Below are positions 8,454 to 17,474 of a DNA stretch of 64,000 bases, one piece after another (position 1 is the stretch's first letter; every line of letters starts with the position of its first letter). The position numbers were made by a program, and so were the translations under genes. The notes below the pieces were generated by a model. That model was given only the letters and a program-made list of their open reading frames with translations, did no database searches and had not been told where the DNA came from. This DNA comes from Bordetella hinzii LMG 13501 (GTDB taxonomy: Bacteria; Pseudomonadota; Gammaproteobacteria; Burkholderiales; Burkholderiaceae_B). The DNA lies in NCBI RefSeq assembly GCF_001548475.1, contig NZ_LRUJ01000019.1:1-64000 (forward strand). Direction: 5' to 3'.

Positions 8454-9640
8454 GCATAGCTGACCGGCGGCGCGACCCCGTTGAGCAGATAATTGCCCAC
8501 CGCCTTGAACTTGTAGGCCACGGGATCGTGAGTGGTGTGGGTGCGGGCGTTGCGCCAGTGCCGGTCGTAGTTGTGCGAGCGCAGCGTCGTGGCCGCCCCG
8601 CCTACGTCGAACAGGCGCTGGCCGGCATGCAAGGCCGCCTGCGTCGAGACGATCTTGGCCTGCGCGGTCAGCACCGAGGCCTCGGCCGCCAGGCCGGCGA
8701 TGTCCCCCTGGCCGGCATAGCGCGCCTGCGCGGCGCGCTCGACAGCCCGCGCGGCTTCGAACACCAGGGCCCGCGCGGCATGGACGGTGGCCGCGATGTC
8801 GCCGATCGTGTGCAGCACATAGGGATCATCCTGGCCGCGCGCCACGCCGCTTTCCGGCACAGGCCGGATGCCGCGCCGGCCCCAGTCCACCGCATCGCGC
8901 AAGGCGGCCAGGCCGATGCCCACCTCGATGGCGCAATGGATGAGCTGCGAGGTCGCCCCCGTGTGATGCCGTTCGGTCTGCCAACGCTGCACGCGCATGA
9001 GCTCGTGCTCGCCGACGGCCAGCCCGCGGAAACTGGCCGTGCCGCTGGCGGTGCAGCGCTGCCCCATGCCGTCCCAATCGTCGCGCAGCTCGATGCCGTC
9101 GCGCCCCACCGGCACCACGGCCAGCACTTTTTCGCCGGCCTCGTCCACGGCCAGGATCTTCAACAGATCACCCAGCATGGCGCCCGTGCAGTACTGTTTC
9201 TCGCCATCCAGCACATAGCCCTGCCCGGCCCGGCGCAGGCGCGTGGCCACCTCGCCGCGGTATTTGCCGCCGCGCTCGGCCGAGGCGCCGCCCACCAAAC
9301 GGCCCTGCGCCACCTGGGCCAGGAAATCATCCGCCTGGGCAGGCGTGGCCATGAGCAGGGTGCGCTCGACAAAGACGAAATGCGGCAACAGCGCCTGCGC
9401 CACGCTGGGATCCCCCTCGGCCAGCAGGATGACCAACTGAGCGAGGTCCTCGTGGCTGCCGCCGGCGCCGCCCAGCCGCCGCGGCACCCGCAGCGCGCCC
9501 AGGCCGGCCTGGCGCACCCGTGCAAAGGCATCATGCGGCAAAGACGGCGCGCGATCGCGCTCGCTGGCCTCGGCCGCCAGGGACGAGCCCAGCGCCCGCG
9601 CCGCGTCCAGCAGGTCCCGCGGACTGATCGAAGCATGCAT
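8447..9640 (-). CDS. SfnB-like acyl-CoA dehydrogenase-fold oxidoreductase (copy A)
   Basis: A 397-residue flavoprotein of the acyl-CoA dehydrogenase/DszC monooxygenase fold. The diagnostic blocks are VPRRLGGAGGSHEDLA near residue 50, the flavin-contacting YCTGA segment, RCTASGTASF, and the C-terminal YDRHWRNARTHTTHDP, shared with SfnB/DszC-type sulfur-acquisition oxidoreductases. Those enzymes use reduced flavin and oxygen on sulfur compounds; the exact substrate is unknown. The ATG at 9640 is supported by AGGAGG about 9 bases upstream. It is the last gene of the leftward cluster starting with the LysR gene at 18356, and is clearly paralogous to copy B at 11313-12521. Confidence 0.88.
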   Translation of the reverse strand: MHASISPRDLLDAARALGSSLAAEASERDRAPSLPHDAFARVRQAGLGALRVPRRLGGAGGSHEDLAQLVILLAEGDPSVAQALLPHFVFVERTLLMATPAQADDFLAQVAQGRLVGGASAERGGKYRGEVATRLRRAGQGYVLDGEKQYCTGAMLGDLLKILAVDEAGEKVLAVVPVGRDGIELRDDWDGMGQRCTASGTASFRGLAVGEHELMRVQRWQTERHHTGATSQLIHCAIEVGIGLAALRDAVDWGRRGIRPVPESGVARGQDDPYVLHTIGDIAATVHAARALVFEAARAVERAAQARYAGQGDIAGLAAEASVLTAQAKIVSTQAALHAGQRLFDVGGAATTLRSHNYDRHWRNARTHTTHDPVAYKFKAVGNYLLNGVAPPVSYAY

Positions 9641-9653
9641 GGCGGACACCTCC

Positions 9654-11282
9654 TCAAGCCTGCAGCCAGGCATCGGCCAGCGTGGAATAGAAGGTCAGCG
9701 GCCCTTGGCGCAACCCCTGGACGCGGCGATCGTAGATGCCGTAGAACTTCAGTTCCAGCAAGGTGATGGAGGCGACGTCGTCCTGGGCGATGCGCTGCAT
9801 CTCGAAGATATGCTCGCGGCGTTTCTGGACATCGCCCTCTTCCTGCATGGCCTCGATGGCGCGGTCCATCTCGGCCGAGGCATAGCCCGAACCATTGCTC
9901 GAAGGCGAACCCGGCTTGATGTTCTTGCTCCAGAAACGCCGCTGCACACCGATCTGCGGATCGGTATACGCCGAGTACCACATCGATGCCGTATCGAATT
10001 CATAATCGGTGAACATCTTGCGCACATAGGTGCCCAGGTCGTAGTTGACCAGCTTCAGGTCGACGCCGATCTTCTTCAATTGCTGGCGGAACAACTCGCC
10101 AGCGCGCACATAGGCCGCGCCATAGGGCGCGCAGGTGACATGGGTGATGGACATGCGCCAGCCGTCCGCGCCGCGCCGGAATCCGGCCTCGTCCAGCAGT
10201 TGCTCGGCCTTGGCCGGATCGTAGGCGTATTGCGTCAGGCCGGGTTTGTAAAAGGCCTTCTGGTAGCTGGGCACCGGGCTGGTGGCCACGTCGGCCAGGC
10301 CGTACCAGACCGTTTCGGCCAGGGTCTTGGCGTCCAGGGCGTGGGCAAAGGCGCGGCGCACGCGGATGTCCCGGAAACGTTCCTGCCGGAAATTGAAGTC
10401 GAAGAAGAACATGGGCGCGGGCGCCTGCCAGCCCTCGGTGTTGACCTCCAGGCGCGGATTGGCCTGCAGGCGCGCCACGTCGCTTTCGGGCACCGGGTTA
10501 TTGGCGCCCAGCAGGATTTCGCCGTTTTCCAGCGCGGCCGCGCGCGAGCCGGCATCCGGAATGTTCTTGAAGATGATGCGGTCCAGATAGGGCTTGCCGG
10601 AATCCCAGTAGTCCGGGTTGCGCTCCAACAGGATGTGGCTGCCGCGCACCCACTCCTTGAACACGAAAGCGCCGGTGCCCACCGGCTTGAGATTCCAGGG
10701 ATTGGTCAGCGGGTTGCTGCCTTCGTACAGGTGCTTGGGCACGATCTGGGTTTCCGTGCCAAAGAGCGCGGCCCAGATCACCGGGGAAGGCCCGCTCAGG
10801 CGCAGGACCACGGTGTGCGCGTCGGGCGCGTCCACGGCGATGACCTTGGCGAAGGTCGACGCCCCGCGCGGATGAGTCTTCTTGACCACGTTGAGGATGG
10901 AGTACTGCACGTCGGCCGACGTGAAAGGCGTGCCGTCATGCCACTTCACATTGCGGCGCAGGTGGAACACGATCTGCTTGCCGTCGGCGGACTGCTCCCA
11001 GGACTCGGCCAATTGCGGCTGCGGCTTGAATTCCCGGTCATAGGTCACCAGGCCGTCGAAGATGCTGGCCGAGATGGGCAGCACGGGGGCCGAGATGTTG
11101 ATGCCGCCCACCAGGCCGGCCGAGGGCTCGGGCGTCACATTGGCGACCAGGGTCCCGCCGCGCGCCGGCCCGCCGGCGGCCGCCTGCGCGGCCCAGGCCG
11201 AGGGCAGCATGCCCACGCCGGCGCCAGCGGCCAGGAGTTCCAGGAAATGTCGTCGGCTCAATTGCCAGGATGCTTGCTGCAT
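9654..11282 (-). CDS. family 5 (peptide-type) ABC substrate-binding protein, Tat signal
   Basis: A 542-residue extracytoplasmic solute-binding protein of family 5 (dipeptide/oligopeptide/nickel type). The N terminus has a twin-arginine signal (SRRHFLELLAAGAG) and an AWA/QA cleavage region near residue 33, so it is probably exported folded through Tat. Family hallmarks include KQIVFHLRRNVKWHDGTPFT near residue 95 and VRRAFAHALD near 300. It sits between the two SfnB-like genes and downstream of matching permease and ATPase genes. The ligand is inferred to be an organosulfur compound from context, not from the protein. Confidence 0.9.
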   Translation of the reverse strand: MQQASWQLSRRHFLELLAAGAGVGMLPSAWAAQAAAGGPARGGTLVANVTPEPSAGLVGGINISAPVLPISASIFDGLVTYDREFKPQPQLAESWEQSADGKQIVFHLRRNVKWHDGTPFTSADVQYSILNVVKKTHPRGASTFAKVIAVDAPDAHTVVLRLSGPSPVIWAALFGTETQIVPKHLYEGSNPLTNPWNLKPVGTGAFVFKEWVRGSHILLERNPDYWDSGKPYLDRIIFKNIPDAGSRAAALENGEILLGANNPVPESDVARLQANPRLEVNTEGWQAPAPMFFFDFNFRQERFRDIRVRRAFAHALDAKTLAETVWYGLADVATSPVPSYQKAFYKPGLTQYAYDPAKAEQLLDEAGFRRGADGWRMSITHVTCAPYGAAYVRAGELFRQQLKKIGVDLKLVNYDLGTYVRKMFTDYEFDTASMWYSAYTDPQIGVQRRFWSKNIKPGSPSSNGSGYASAEMDRAIEAMQEEGDVQKRREHIFEMQRIAQDDVASITLLELKFYGIYDRRVQGLRQGPLTFYSTLADAWLQA

Positions 11283-11312
11283 GGTCTATACCTCGTGGAC
11301 TATCGTTGGCGC

Positions 11313-12521
11313 TCAGTAGGAGAAGGTCAAGGGCGGCGCTTCGCCATTGAGGAAGTAGTTGCCCACGGCCTTGAACTTGTAGGCCACGGGATCATGAACG
11401 GTGTGCGTGCGGGCATTGCGCCAGTGGCGGTCATAGTTGTGCGCGCGCAAGGTGGTGGCCGCGCCGCCCACATCGAACAGCAGCTGAGCCGCGCGCAGCG
11501 CCGCCTGGGTGGCGACGATCTTGGCCTGCGCCGTGGCCACGGAGGCCTGCACGGCCAGGGCCTCGATGTCCCCGGCGCCATCGAACCGGGCCTGGGCGGC
11601 CTGGTCGATGCGGCCGGCGGCTTCCAGCACGAGGGCGCGCGCGGCATGGACCTGGGCCGCGATGTCGCCGATGGTGTGCAGCACATAGGGATCATCCTGG
11701 GCCCGCGCCACGCCGCTTTCGGGCACGGGGCGGATGCCGCGCCGCCCCCAGTCCACGGCATCGCGCAGCACGGCCAGGCCTATGCCCACCTCGATGGCGC
11801 AATGAAAGATCTGCGCCAGGGCGCCGGTATGATGCCGCCGGCCCTTCCAGGGCTGCATGGACAGCACTTCCTGCGGCTCGATCCGGACCGCGCGCAACAC
11901 GGTCGTACCGCTGGCGGTGCAGCGCTGGCCCATGCCATCCCAATCGTCGATGCGCTCCACGCCCGCCCGGTCGGCCGGCACCAGGGCGGCCACCAGCTGC
12001 CCATCCTCGTCCAGTGCCCGGATCTTCAGCACATCGGCGAACCAGGCGCCGGTGCTGTAATGCTTGATGCCGTCGAGGACCCAATGAGCGCCGGCGCGCC
12101 GCAGCCGGGTCTTGAGTTCGCCGCGCACCCCACTGCCGCGTTCGGCCGCGGCTGCGCCGAACAGGACGCCCTGGCCGGCCAGGGCCAGATAGCGCGCATG
12201 CTGGCCGGGGGTTCCCATCAGCCGCACGCGCTCCAGCACCACGAAATGACCCAGGAAGGCCTGGGCCACATTGCTGTCGCCGCGCGCCAGCGCGATCGCC
12301 AGGCGCGCCATGTCGGTCACGCCGCCGCCCGCCCCGCCCCACTCCCGGGGCAGGCGCAGCAAACCCAGGCGCAGGGCACGGATACGCGCAAAGGCGTCGA
12401 CAGGCAGCAGGCGCTGCGCATCGCGCGCGGCCGATTCGGCGGCCAGCTCGTCTGCCAGCCCCTCGGCGCGTTCCAGTAGGGTTTGGGGCGTGATCAGCTC
12501 GCGCTGCGGGACAAGGGCCAT
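11313..12521 (-). CDS. SfnB-like acyl-CoA dehydrogenase-fold oxidoreductase (copy B)
   Basis: A 402-residue paralogue of the protein at 8447-9640, sharing the LLRLPREWGGAGGG, RCTASGTTVLRAV, AVDWGRRGIRPVPESGVAR and YDRHWRNARTHTVHDP blocks. It belongs to the SfnB/DszC branch of the acyl-CoA dehydrogenase fold, which acts as a flavin-dependent oxygenase rather than on CoA esters. The ATG at 12521 (MALVPQREL) overlaps the 3' end of the upstream ATPase gene by 28 bp. Two paralogues in one operon may act on successive oxidation steps, different substrates, or as a hetero-oligomer; this is unresolved. Confidence 0.87.
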   Translation of the reverse strand: MALVPQRELITPQTLLERAEGLADELAAESAARDAQRLLPVDAFARIRALRLGLLRLPREWGGAGGGVTDMARLAIALARGDSNVAQAFLGHFVVLERVRLMGTPGQHARYLALAGQGVLFGAAAAERGSGVRGELKTRLRRAGAHWVLDGIKHYSTGAWFADVLKIRALDEDGQLVAALVPADRAGVERIDDWDGMGQRCTASGTTVLRAVRIEPQEVLSMQPWKGRRHHTGALAQIFHCAIEVGIGLAVLRDAVDWGRRGIRPVPESGVARAQDDPYVLHTIGDIAAQVHAARALVLEAAGRIDQAAQARFDGAGDIEALAVQASVATAQAKIVATQAALRAAQLLFDVGGAATTLRAHNYDRHWRNARTHTVHDPVAYKFKAVGNYFLNGEAPPLTFSY

Positions 12522-13492
12522 GATGCGGATTCCGGCTGAAAATGAATGGGGTAATGACAGGCCACGGCCTGCCCGGGCGCGGCGGGCGCCAGGGCGGGCT
12601 CGACCTGGCGGCACAGCGCGGCGGCGCGCGGGCAGCGCGACTGGAAGCGGCAGCCCGGCGGCAGCGCATAGGGGCTGGGCAGCTCTACCGCATCGGCGGC
12701 CAGGCCGGCCAGTTTGCGGTGCGCCGGGGTCTGCCCGGGGATGCTCTCCAGCAGCAATCGCGTATACGGATGGGCCGCCAGGCGGCCCAGCTGCGCGCCC
12801 GGCAGGATCTCGACGATGCGGCCCAGGTACATCACGGCCACCCGGTCGGCCACGGCCGAGACAACCGACAGATCGTGGCTGATGAAGAGATAGGCCACGC
12901 CCAGCGATTGCTGCAATCCGTGCAGCAGGTCCAGGATCTGCGTCTGCAGCGTCACATCCAGCGCGGACACGGGCTCGTCGCAGACCACCAGGGCCGGCCG
13001 CGTCGCCAAGGCGCGCGCGATATTCAGGCGCTGGCGCTGCCCGCCCGACAGCTGGTGCGGCAGGCGGTCGCGCAGGGCCCACGACAGGCCCACCTGCCCG
13101 AACAACGCCTCGACCCGCCGCCGGCGTTCGGCGCTCGGCACACCCTGGACCCGCAGCGGCATCTCCACGCTGTGCGCGGCCTTGTGCCTGGGATCGAGCG
13201 CCGCCAGGGTGTCCTGGAAAATCATCTGGATATCGGCGCGGTAAGGACGCAGGGCCCGGCCCTGCAGGCGGGCCAGGTCCTGTCCCTTGAAGCGGATCTC
13301 GCCCTGGCTCACATTGTTCAGGCGCACCACGGCCTTGCCCAGCGAGGTCTTGCCGCAGCCCGACTCTCCGATCAGCGCCACGGTCTCGCCCGCCCCCACC
13401 GTCAGGCTCACGCCATCGACCGCCGAAAGCGGGCCGCGGCGCGTGCGGTAGCGCAGATGCAGGTCGCGCAGTTCCAGCAGGCTGTCAGTCAT
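12494..13492 (-). CDS. Opp/Dpp-type ABC transporter ATP-binding protein (OppF-like)
   Basis: A 332-residue ATPase with Walker A GESGCGKTSLGKA (near residue 39), signature LSGGQRQRLNIARAL, Walker B VVCDEPVSALD and a C-terminal oligopeptide-transporter zinc/HPY-like tail (GCRFQSRCPRA). It starts in a 4-bp overlap with the companion ATPase gene and runs 28 bp into the next oxidoreductase gene. Together the two ATPases would energise the importer encoded in this cluster. Confidence 0.93.
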   Translation of the reverse strand: MTDSLLELRDLHLRYRTRRGPLSAVDGVSLTVGAGETVALIGESGCGKTSLGKAVVRLNNVSQGEIRFKGQDLARLQGRALRPYRADIQMIFQDTLAALDPRHKAAHSVEMPLRVQGVPSAERRRRVEALFGQVGLSWALRDRLPHQLSGGQRQRLNIARALATRPALVVCDEPVSALDVTLQTQILDLLHGLQQSLGVAYLFISHDLSVVSAVADRVAVMYLGRIVEILPGAQLGRLAAHPYTRLLLESIPGQTPAHRKLAGLAADAVELPSPYALPPGCRFQSRCPRAAALCRQVEPALAPAAPGQAVACHYPIHFQPESASWPLSRSAS

Positions 13493-14280
13493 GCGGCGCG
13501 CTCCATCGTGACGTGGCCGGGCCGCGAGGCCAGCAACAGCCGGGTATAGGGATGAGCGGGCGCGGCGAACAGTTCGCCGGCCGGGCGCGCTTCGACCGCC
13601 TGCCCCTCGCGCATGACCAGCACGCGGTCGGCCATCTCGGCCACCACGCCCAGGTCATGCGTGATAAGCAGCAAGGCCATGCCCAGTTCGCGCTGCAGCT
13701 CGCGCAACAGCGCCAGGATCTGCGCCTGGATGGTGACATCCAGCGCCGTCGTCGGCTCATCGGCGATCAGGAGCGCGGGCTCGCCGGCCAGCGCGATGGC
13801 GATGACAATGCGCTGTCGCATGCCGCCCGAGAGCTGGTGGGGATACTCGCGCATCCGCCGCTGGGGCTCGGGGATGCGCAGCTGGCGCAGCAAGGCCAGC
13901 GCCCGTTCGGCCGCCTGCGCGCGGCTGCACCTATGATGCAGGCGCACGGCCTCGGCGACCTGCTCGCCCACGCGCATGATGGGATTGAGCGCCGACAGTG
14001 CATCCTGGAACACTAGGCCGATGCCGCCGCCGCGCAGGGCGCGCCGGCCGCGTTCGTCCAGGCTCAGCAGATCCCGGCCCGCAAACCTCAGCCGGCGCGC
14101 GCGCACCTTGGCCGCGGCCGGCAGAAGACCCAGCAAGGCCAGGCCGGTGGTCGACTTGCCGCAACCCGACTCCCCCACCAAGGCCAGCGTCTCGTCCGGC
14201 TCCAGCTGGAAGGAGAGGTCGCGCACGGCGCGGTGCGGGCCGTAATCCACGTCCAAGCCATCGACGTCCAGCAGGCTCAT
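13489..14280 (-). CDS. Opp/Dpp-type ABC transporter ATP-binding protein (OppD-like)
   Basis: A 263-residue ATPase with Walker A GESGCGKSTTGLA, signature LSGGMRQRIVIAIAL and Walker B LIADEPTTALD. The methionine in the signature (SGGMRQR) is typical of the OppD/DppD subunit. The C-terminal oligopeptide-transporter extension usually seen in OppD is short or absent. Start and stop codons overlap its neighbours by 4 bp on both sides, so stoichiometric translation with permease and second ATPase is likely. Confidence 0.92.
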   Translation of the reverse strand: MSLLDVDGLDVDYGPHRAVRDLSFQLEPDETLALVGESGCGKSTTGLALLGLLPAAAKVRARRLRFAGRDLLSLDERGRRALRGGGIGLVFQDALSALNPIMRVGEQVAEAVRLHHRCSRAQAAERALALLRQLRIPEPQRRMREYPHQLSGGMRQRIVIAIALAGEPALLIADEPTTALDVTIQAQILALLRELQRELGMALLLITHDLGVVAEMADRVLVMREGQAVEARPAGELFAAPAHPYTRLLLASRPGHVTMERAA

Positions 14281-15098
14281 TGCAGTTCTCCACGGCGTTG
14301 GTTCAGGAAGTCGTTCAGGCCGCTGCCCAGCAGGTTGAGCGACAACACCGCCAGAAAGATGGCCAGCCCGGGCAGGGCCGTCATATACCAGGCCGTGCGC
14401 AGGACGTCCCGTCCGGTGGCGATCATGGCGCCCCAGGACATGCTGTTGGGATCACCCAGCCCCAGGAAGGCCAGCGCGGCCTCGGTCAGGATGGCCTGGC
14501 CGGCCAGCAGCGACAGCAGGGCCAGCACGGGCGACAGGGCATTGGGCAGGACATGGACAAAGAGGATGCGGACATGGCCCATGCCCATCACCACGGCGGC
14601 CTGCACGAATTCCGAGCGCCGCAGTTTCAAGGCTTCGCCGCGCGCCAGCCGCGCCGCATTGGGCCAGCTGGTCAGCGCGATGGCCAGCGCGATGCTCGCC
14701 ACCGAAGGCTGGAAAATGGTGACCACGACGATGGTGAACAACAGCGCCGGCATCACCTGGAAAAGCTCGGCCAGCCGCATGAGCAGATTGTCCAGCCAGC
14801 CGCCGAAATAGCCCGCCGCGCATCCGACCGCCAAACCCGCCATCGCGGCGAGCACCCCGGCCTGCAGGCCGATGCGCAGCGAGATCCGCGCTCCATGCAG
14901 CAGCTCGCTCCAGATGTCGCGTCCCAGGGTGTCGGTGCCCAGCCAATGCGCCGGGTCGGCGCCCGGCCACAGATAGGGGCGTGCCACGATGGCCTGCGGG
15001 TCTTCGGAAGACAGCGGCGCGGCGAGCATGGCCGCCAGGACAATGAGGGCCAGGCCGGCCAGGCCCAGCCACAGGCTCCGATGCCGCGACCACGTCAT
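14277..15098 (-). CDS. Opp/Dpp-type ABC transporter permease (DppC-like)
   Basis: A 273-residue inner-membrane permease with an N-terminal segment (SLWLGLAGLALIVLAAMLAA) and five further hydrophobic stretches. The EAA-like coupling loop and the DppC marker HWLGTDTLGRDIWSELLHGAR (about residues 51-71) are present. It overlaps the upstream DppB-like gene and downstream ATPase gene by 4 bp each. Confidence 0.92.
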   Translation of the reverse strand: MTWSRHRSLWLGLAGLALIVLAAMLAAPLSSEDPQAIVARPYLWPGADPAHWLGTDTLGRDIWSELLHGARISLRIGLQAGVLAAMAGLAVGCAAGYFGGWLDNLLMRLAELFQVMPALLFTIVVVTIFQPSVASIALAIALTSWPNAARLARGEALKLRRSEFVQAAVVMGMGHVRILFVHVLPNALSPVLALLSLLAGQAILTEAALAFLGLGDPNSMSWGAMIATGRDVLRTAWYMTALPGLAIFLAVLSLNLLGSGLNDFLNQRRGELQ

Positions 15099-16078
15099 GC
15101 CTGCACCTCGATGCGCGGGTCCAGCACGGCGTAGAGCAGATCCGTGAGCAGATTGACGGCCACCACGAACAGCGAGCCGATGAACAAAATGCCCAACAGC
15201 AGGTTCACGTCGCGCGAGGTCACGGCGGCCAGGGCCAGCTGCCCCAGGCCCGGCCAGGCGAAGACCGTCTCCACCGTCACCGAACCGCTCAACAAGGCGC
15301 CGAACTGCAGGCCCGTCATGGTGACCAGCGGCAGCAGCGCATTAGGGAAGATGTGGCGCCACACCAGGCGCCGGCGCGACGCCCCCTTGGCCCGCGCGGT
15401 GCGCACATGGTCCAGCAGGGCGTGGTCACGCACCGACTCGCGCATCAGCCGGATGTAGATGGCGGTGTAGTGCAGGCAGAGGCAGCCCACGGGCAGGGCC
15501 AGATGGCGCAGAAGATCCCACAAGGCGGCCCAGCCGCTGGCCGTCCTGGCCACGTCGCGCATGCCGCTGGACGGCACCCAGCCCAGATAGACGGAAAACA
15601 GCACCACGCCCATCAGGCCCAGCCAGAACAGCGGCAAGGCCAGTCCCAGCGCCGCCACGGCGGAAATCACCTGGTCCGCCCAGCGCCGCCGCGTGACCGC
15701 GCTGACCGTGCCCAGCCAGGCGCCCAGCACGGCCGATATCACCAGCGCGGAGACCATGAGCAGCAAGGTGGCCGGAATGCGTTCGGCGATCAGCTGCAAT
15801 ACGGAGGTGTTGTAGCGAAAGGACCAGCCCAGGTCCAGCGTCAGCATCTTGCCCACATAGGCCAGGAACTGCCGGGCCAGCGGCAGGTCGTCGCCGAACT
15901 GCCCGCGCAGCTGCGCCATGAACGCCGGCGTGGCCGCGCCGGCCTCGCCCGCGATGATGTCGGCCAGGTCGCCGGGCATGAACTTCATGAGCAGGAAGTT
16001 CATCACGATGACCAGGAAGGTCACCGGCAGCACCTGCACGACCCGGCCCAGGAGATAGCGTATCGACAGCAAGCCCAT
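15095..16078 (-). CDS. Opp/Dpp-type ABC transporter permease (DppB-like)
   Basis: A 327-residue permease of the DppB group: N-terminal helix IRYLLGRVVQVLPVTFLVIV, a large periplasmic loop containing MPGDLADIIAGE, and the EAA loop RTARAKGASRRRLVWRHIFP. The ATG at 16078 (MGLLSIRYLLG) fits the family; the longer open frame adds an arginine- and cysteine-rich stretch overlapping the upstream gene. It starts 4 bp after the SfnG-like stop codon, consistent with one operon. Confidence 0.92.
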   Translation of the reverse strand: MGLLSIRYLLGRVVQVLPVTFLVIVMNFLLMKFMPGDLADIIAGEAGAATPAFMAQLRGQFGDDLPLARQFLAYVGKMLTLDLGWSFRYNTSVLQLIAERIPATLLLMVSALVISAVLGAWLGTVSAVTRRRWADQVISAVAALGLALPLFWLGLMGVVLFSVYLGWVPSSGMRDVARTASGWAALWDLLRHLALPVGCLCLHYTAIYIRLMRESVRDHALLDHVRTARAKGASRRRLVWRHIFPNALLPLVTMTGLQFGALLSGSVTVETVFAWPGLGQLALAAVTSRDVNLLLGILFIGSLFVVAVNLLTDLLYAVLDPRIEVQA

Positions 16079-16082
16079 CCCC

Positions 16083-17246
16083 TCAGAGGCGCAGGCCCGC
16101 CTGCTTGAGCAGGGGCAGGACCGCCTGGCCGAAATACTCCAGGTCGGGCGCGAAGTCATAGAAGGAGATCTGCACGCCGTCGCAGCCAGCCTGCTTCAGA
16201 CGCAGCAGGTAATCGGCGATCTGCTGCGGGCTGCCCACCAGCTGGATATTGCCGCCCACGGCGCGCTGGTCGCGCTGATGCCCGCCCCAGGACTGGCTGT
16301 CGCGCGCGCGCGACGAGGCCTGGAAGGCATCCACGGCGGCGGCGTCCTGCGCGGCCACGATGGCGTCGTGGTAGGCCCAGGCTTCGCGCTCGGTGGGCCG
16401 GCAGATGATCATGGGGTTGATCAGGGTGCGCAGCTCGCGGCCCGCCTTGCCTGCGGCCTGGCGCAAGCGCTCCACATGCGCGGGCAAGGCCTGCAGGGCG
16501 GCCTCGATCTGCGCGCCGGCCGGGCTGGTGATGAAGACCAGGTCAGAGTGGCGCGCGGCATAGTCCATGCCGGCCGGCGAGCCGGTGGCGTTGACCAGGA
16601 TGGGACGGCCGTAGCGCGGGCGGGGCGACACATAGCTGTCCTGGCCCGACCAGAACCGCCCCGCGAAAGACAGGTTTTCCTCGCTGCGCCAGAGTCCGCG
16701 CAGGATGCGCGTGAACTCATCGGCCATCTCATAGCGCAGATCGTGCTCGATCTGGTCGCGGCCGAACATCAGCGCCTGCGAACGCAGATTGCCTGTCACC
16801 ATGTTCAGGCCCCAGCGTCCGCCGGTGATGTGATCCAGCGTGGCGCCGAACTTGGCCAGGTGCAGCGGATGCCAAGGGCCGTACAGGATCTGGATGGTGG
16901 AAATGAGCAGGATGCGCCGCGTGCGCGCGCCCAGGGCGGCGGTGGTCACGAAAGGATCGAGCGAGTTCTCGCGGTACTGCATGCGGCCGCCATGCCCGCC
17001 CTTGCCCAGCCATTGCGCCAGCCCGAAAACCAGGTCGAAGCCCAGGGCCTCGGCGCGTTCGGTCAACGCCGCGTTGTACTCAAACGTCCAATCGGTGCCG
17101 CGCGGCAGGGTCGATGGGCTCCAGCCGCCGCTCTGGATGGGGAGGAACAGGCCCAGCAGCAAGGGCTGGCGCAAGACCTCGTGCAAGGGACTGCCGGGAA
17201 TATCGGCCGGGCCCGCCGCAGGGTCCGGAAGATCGGGAAGAGCCAT
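16083..17246 (-). CDS. SfnG-like FMNH2-dependent monooxygenase (luciferase-like fold)
   Basis: A 387-residue protein of the bacterial luciferase-like flavin monooxygenase superfamily. The marks are EALGFDLVFGLAQW, the ATLDHITGGRWGLNMVTGN block (about residues 132-150) and the C-terminal VQISFYDFAPDLEYF. This pattern matches the dimethylsulfone/alkanesulfonate monooxygenase branch (SfnG, SsuD), which releases sulfite from organosulfur compounds. It is the first structural gene of the leftward transport and oxidation cluster. No flavin reductase (SfnF/SsuE type) is encoded within the cluster, so reduced FMN must come from elsewhere. The true substrate is inferred. Confidence 0.87.
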   Translation of the reverse strand: MALPDLPDPAAGPADIPGSPLHEVLRQPLLLGLFLPIQSGGWSPSTLPRGTDWTFEYNAALTERAEALGFDLVFGLAQWLGKGGHGGRMQYRENSLDPFVTTAALGARTRRILLISTIQILYGPWHPLHLAKFGATLDHITGGRWGLNMVTGNLRSQALMFGRDQIEHDLRYEMADEFTRILRGLWRSEENLSFAGRFWSGQDSYVSPRPRYGRPILVNATGSPAGMDYAARHSDLVFITSPAGAQIEAALQALPAHVERLRQAAGKAGRELRTLINPMIICRPTEREAWAYHDAIVAAQDAAAVDAFQASSRARDSQSWGGHQRDQRAVGGNIQLVGSPQQIADYLLRLKQAGCDGVQISFYDFAPDLEYFGQAVLPLLKQAGLRL

Positions 17247-17442
17247 GTCGTGTGCTGCCTTGCCTGATTGGGAAAGGCCGCATTGTGGCCAGCGCGGGCG
17301 GCCGGGCTGAAATACAAAGCCCCCATATCTTTATGAGAATTTGCGGATGCGGCCCTGGCCGCCCGGCCCGCCGTCGCGCGCAATCCCATGAATCGGCGGG
17401 GTTTTTACCGGTCCGTGACGATGGCACCCGCTGTCCGCATAC

Positions 17443-17457
17443 ATAAGAAGATCTTAT
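17443..17457. promoter_or_regulatory. candidate LysR box upstream of the SfnG-like gene
   Basis: The dyad ATAAGA-N3-TCTTAT contains a T-N11-A core typical of LysR binding sites. It lies about 200 bp upstream of the SfnG-like start, between it and the LysR gene. A separate TTATGAGAA word (17331-17339) lies about 85 bp upstream of the same start, and its complement recurs at 18424-18432 before the LysR gene. Confidence 0.4.
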
Positions 17458-17474
17458 CTGTTCCTTCCGGGGGC

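Noticed and set aside
9639..12479. A 946-codon open frame on the + strand across the binding-protein and SfnB-like genes
   Set aside because: It is antisense to two well-supported genes, has low-complexity composition and no family features.
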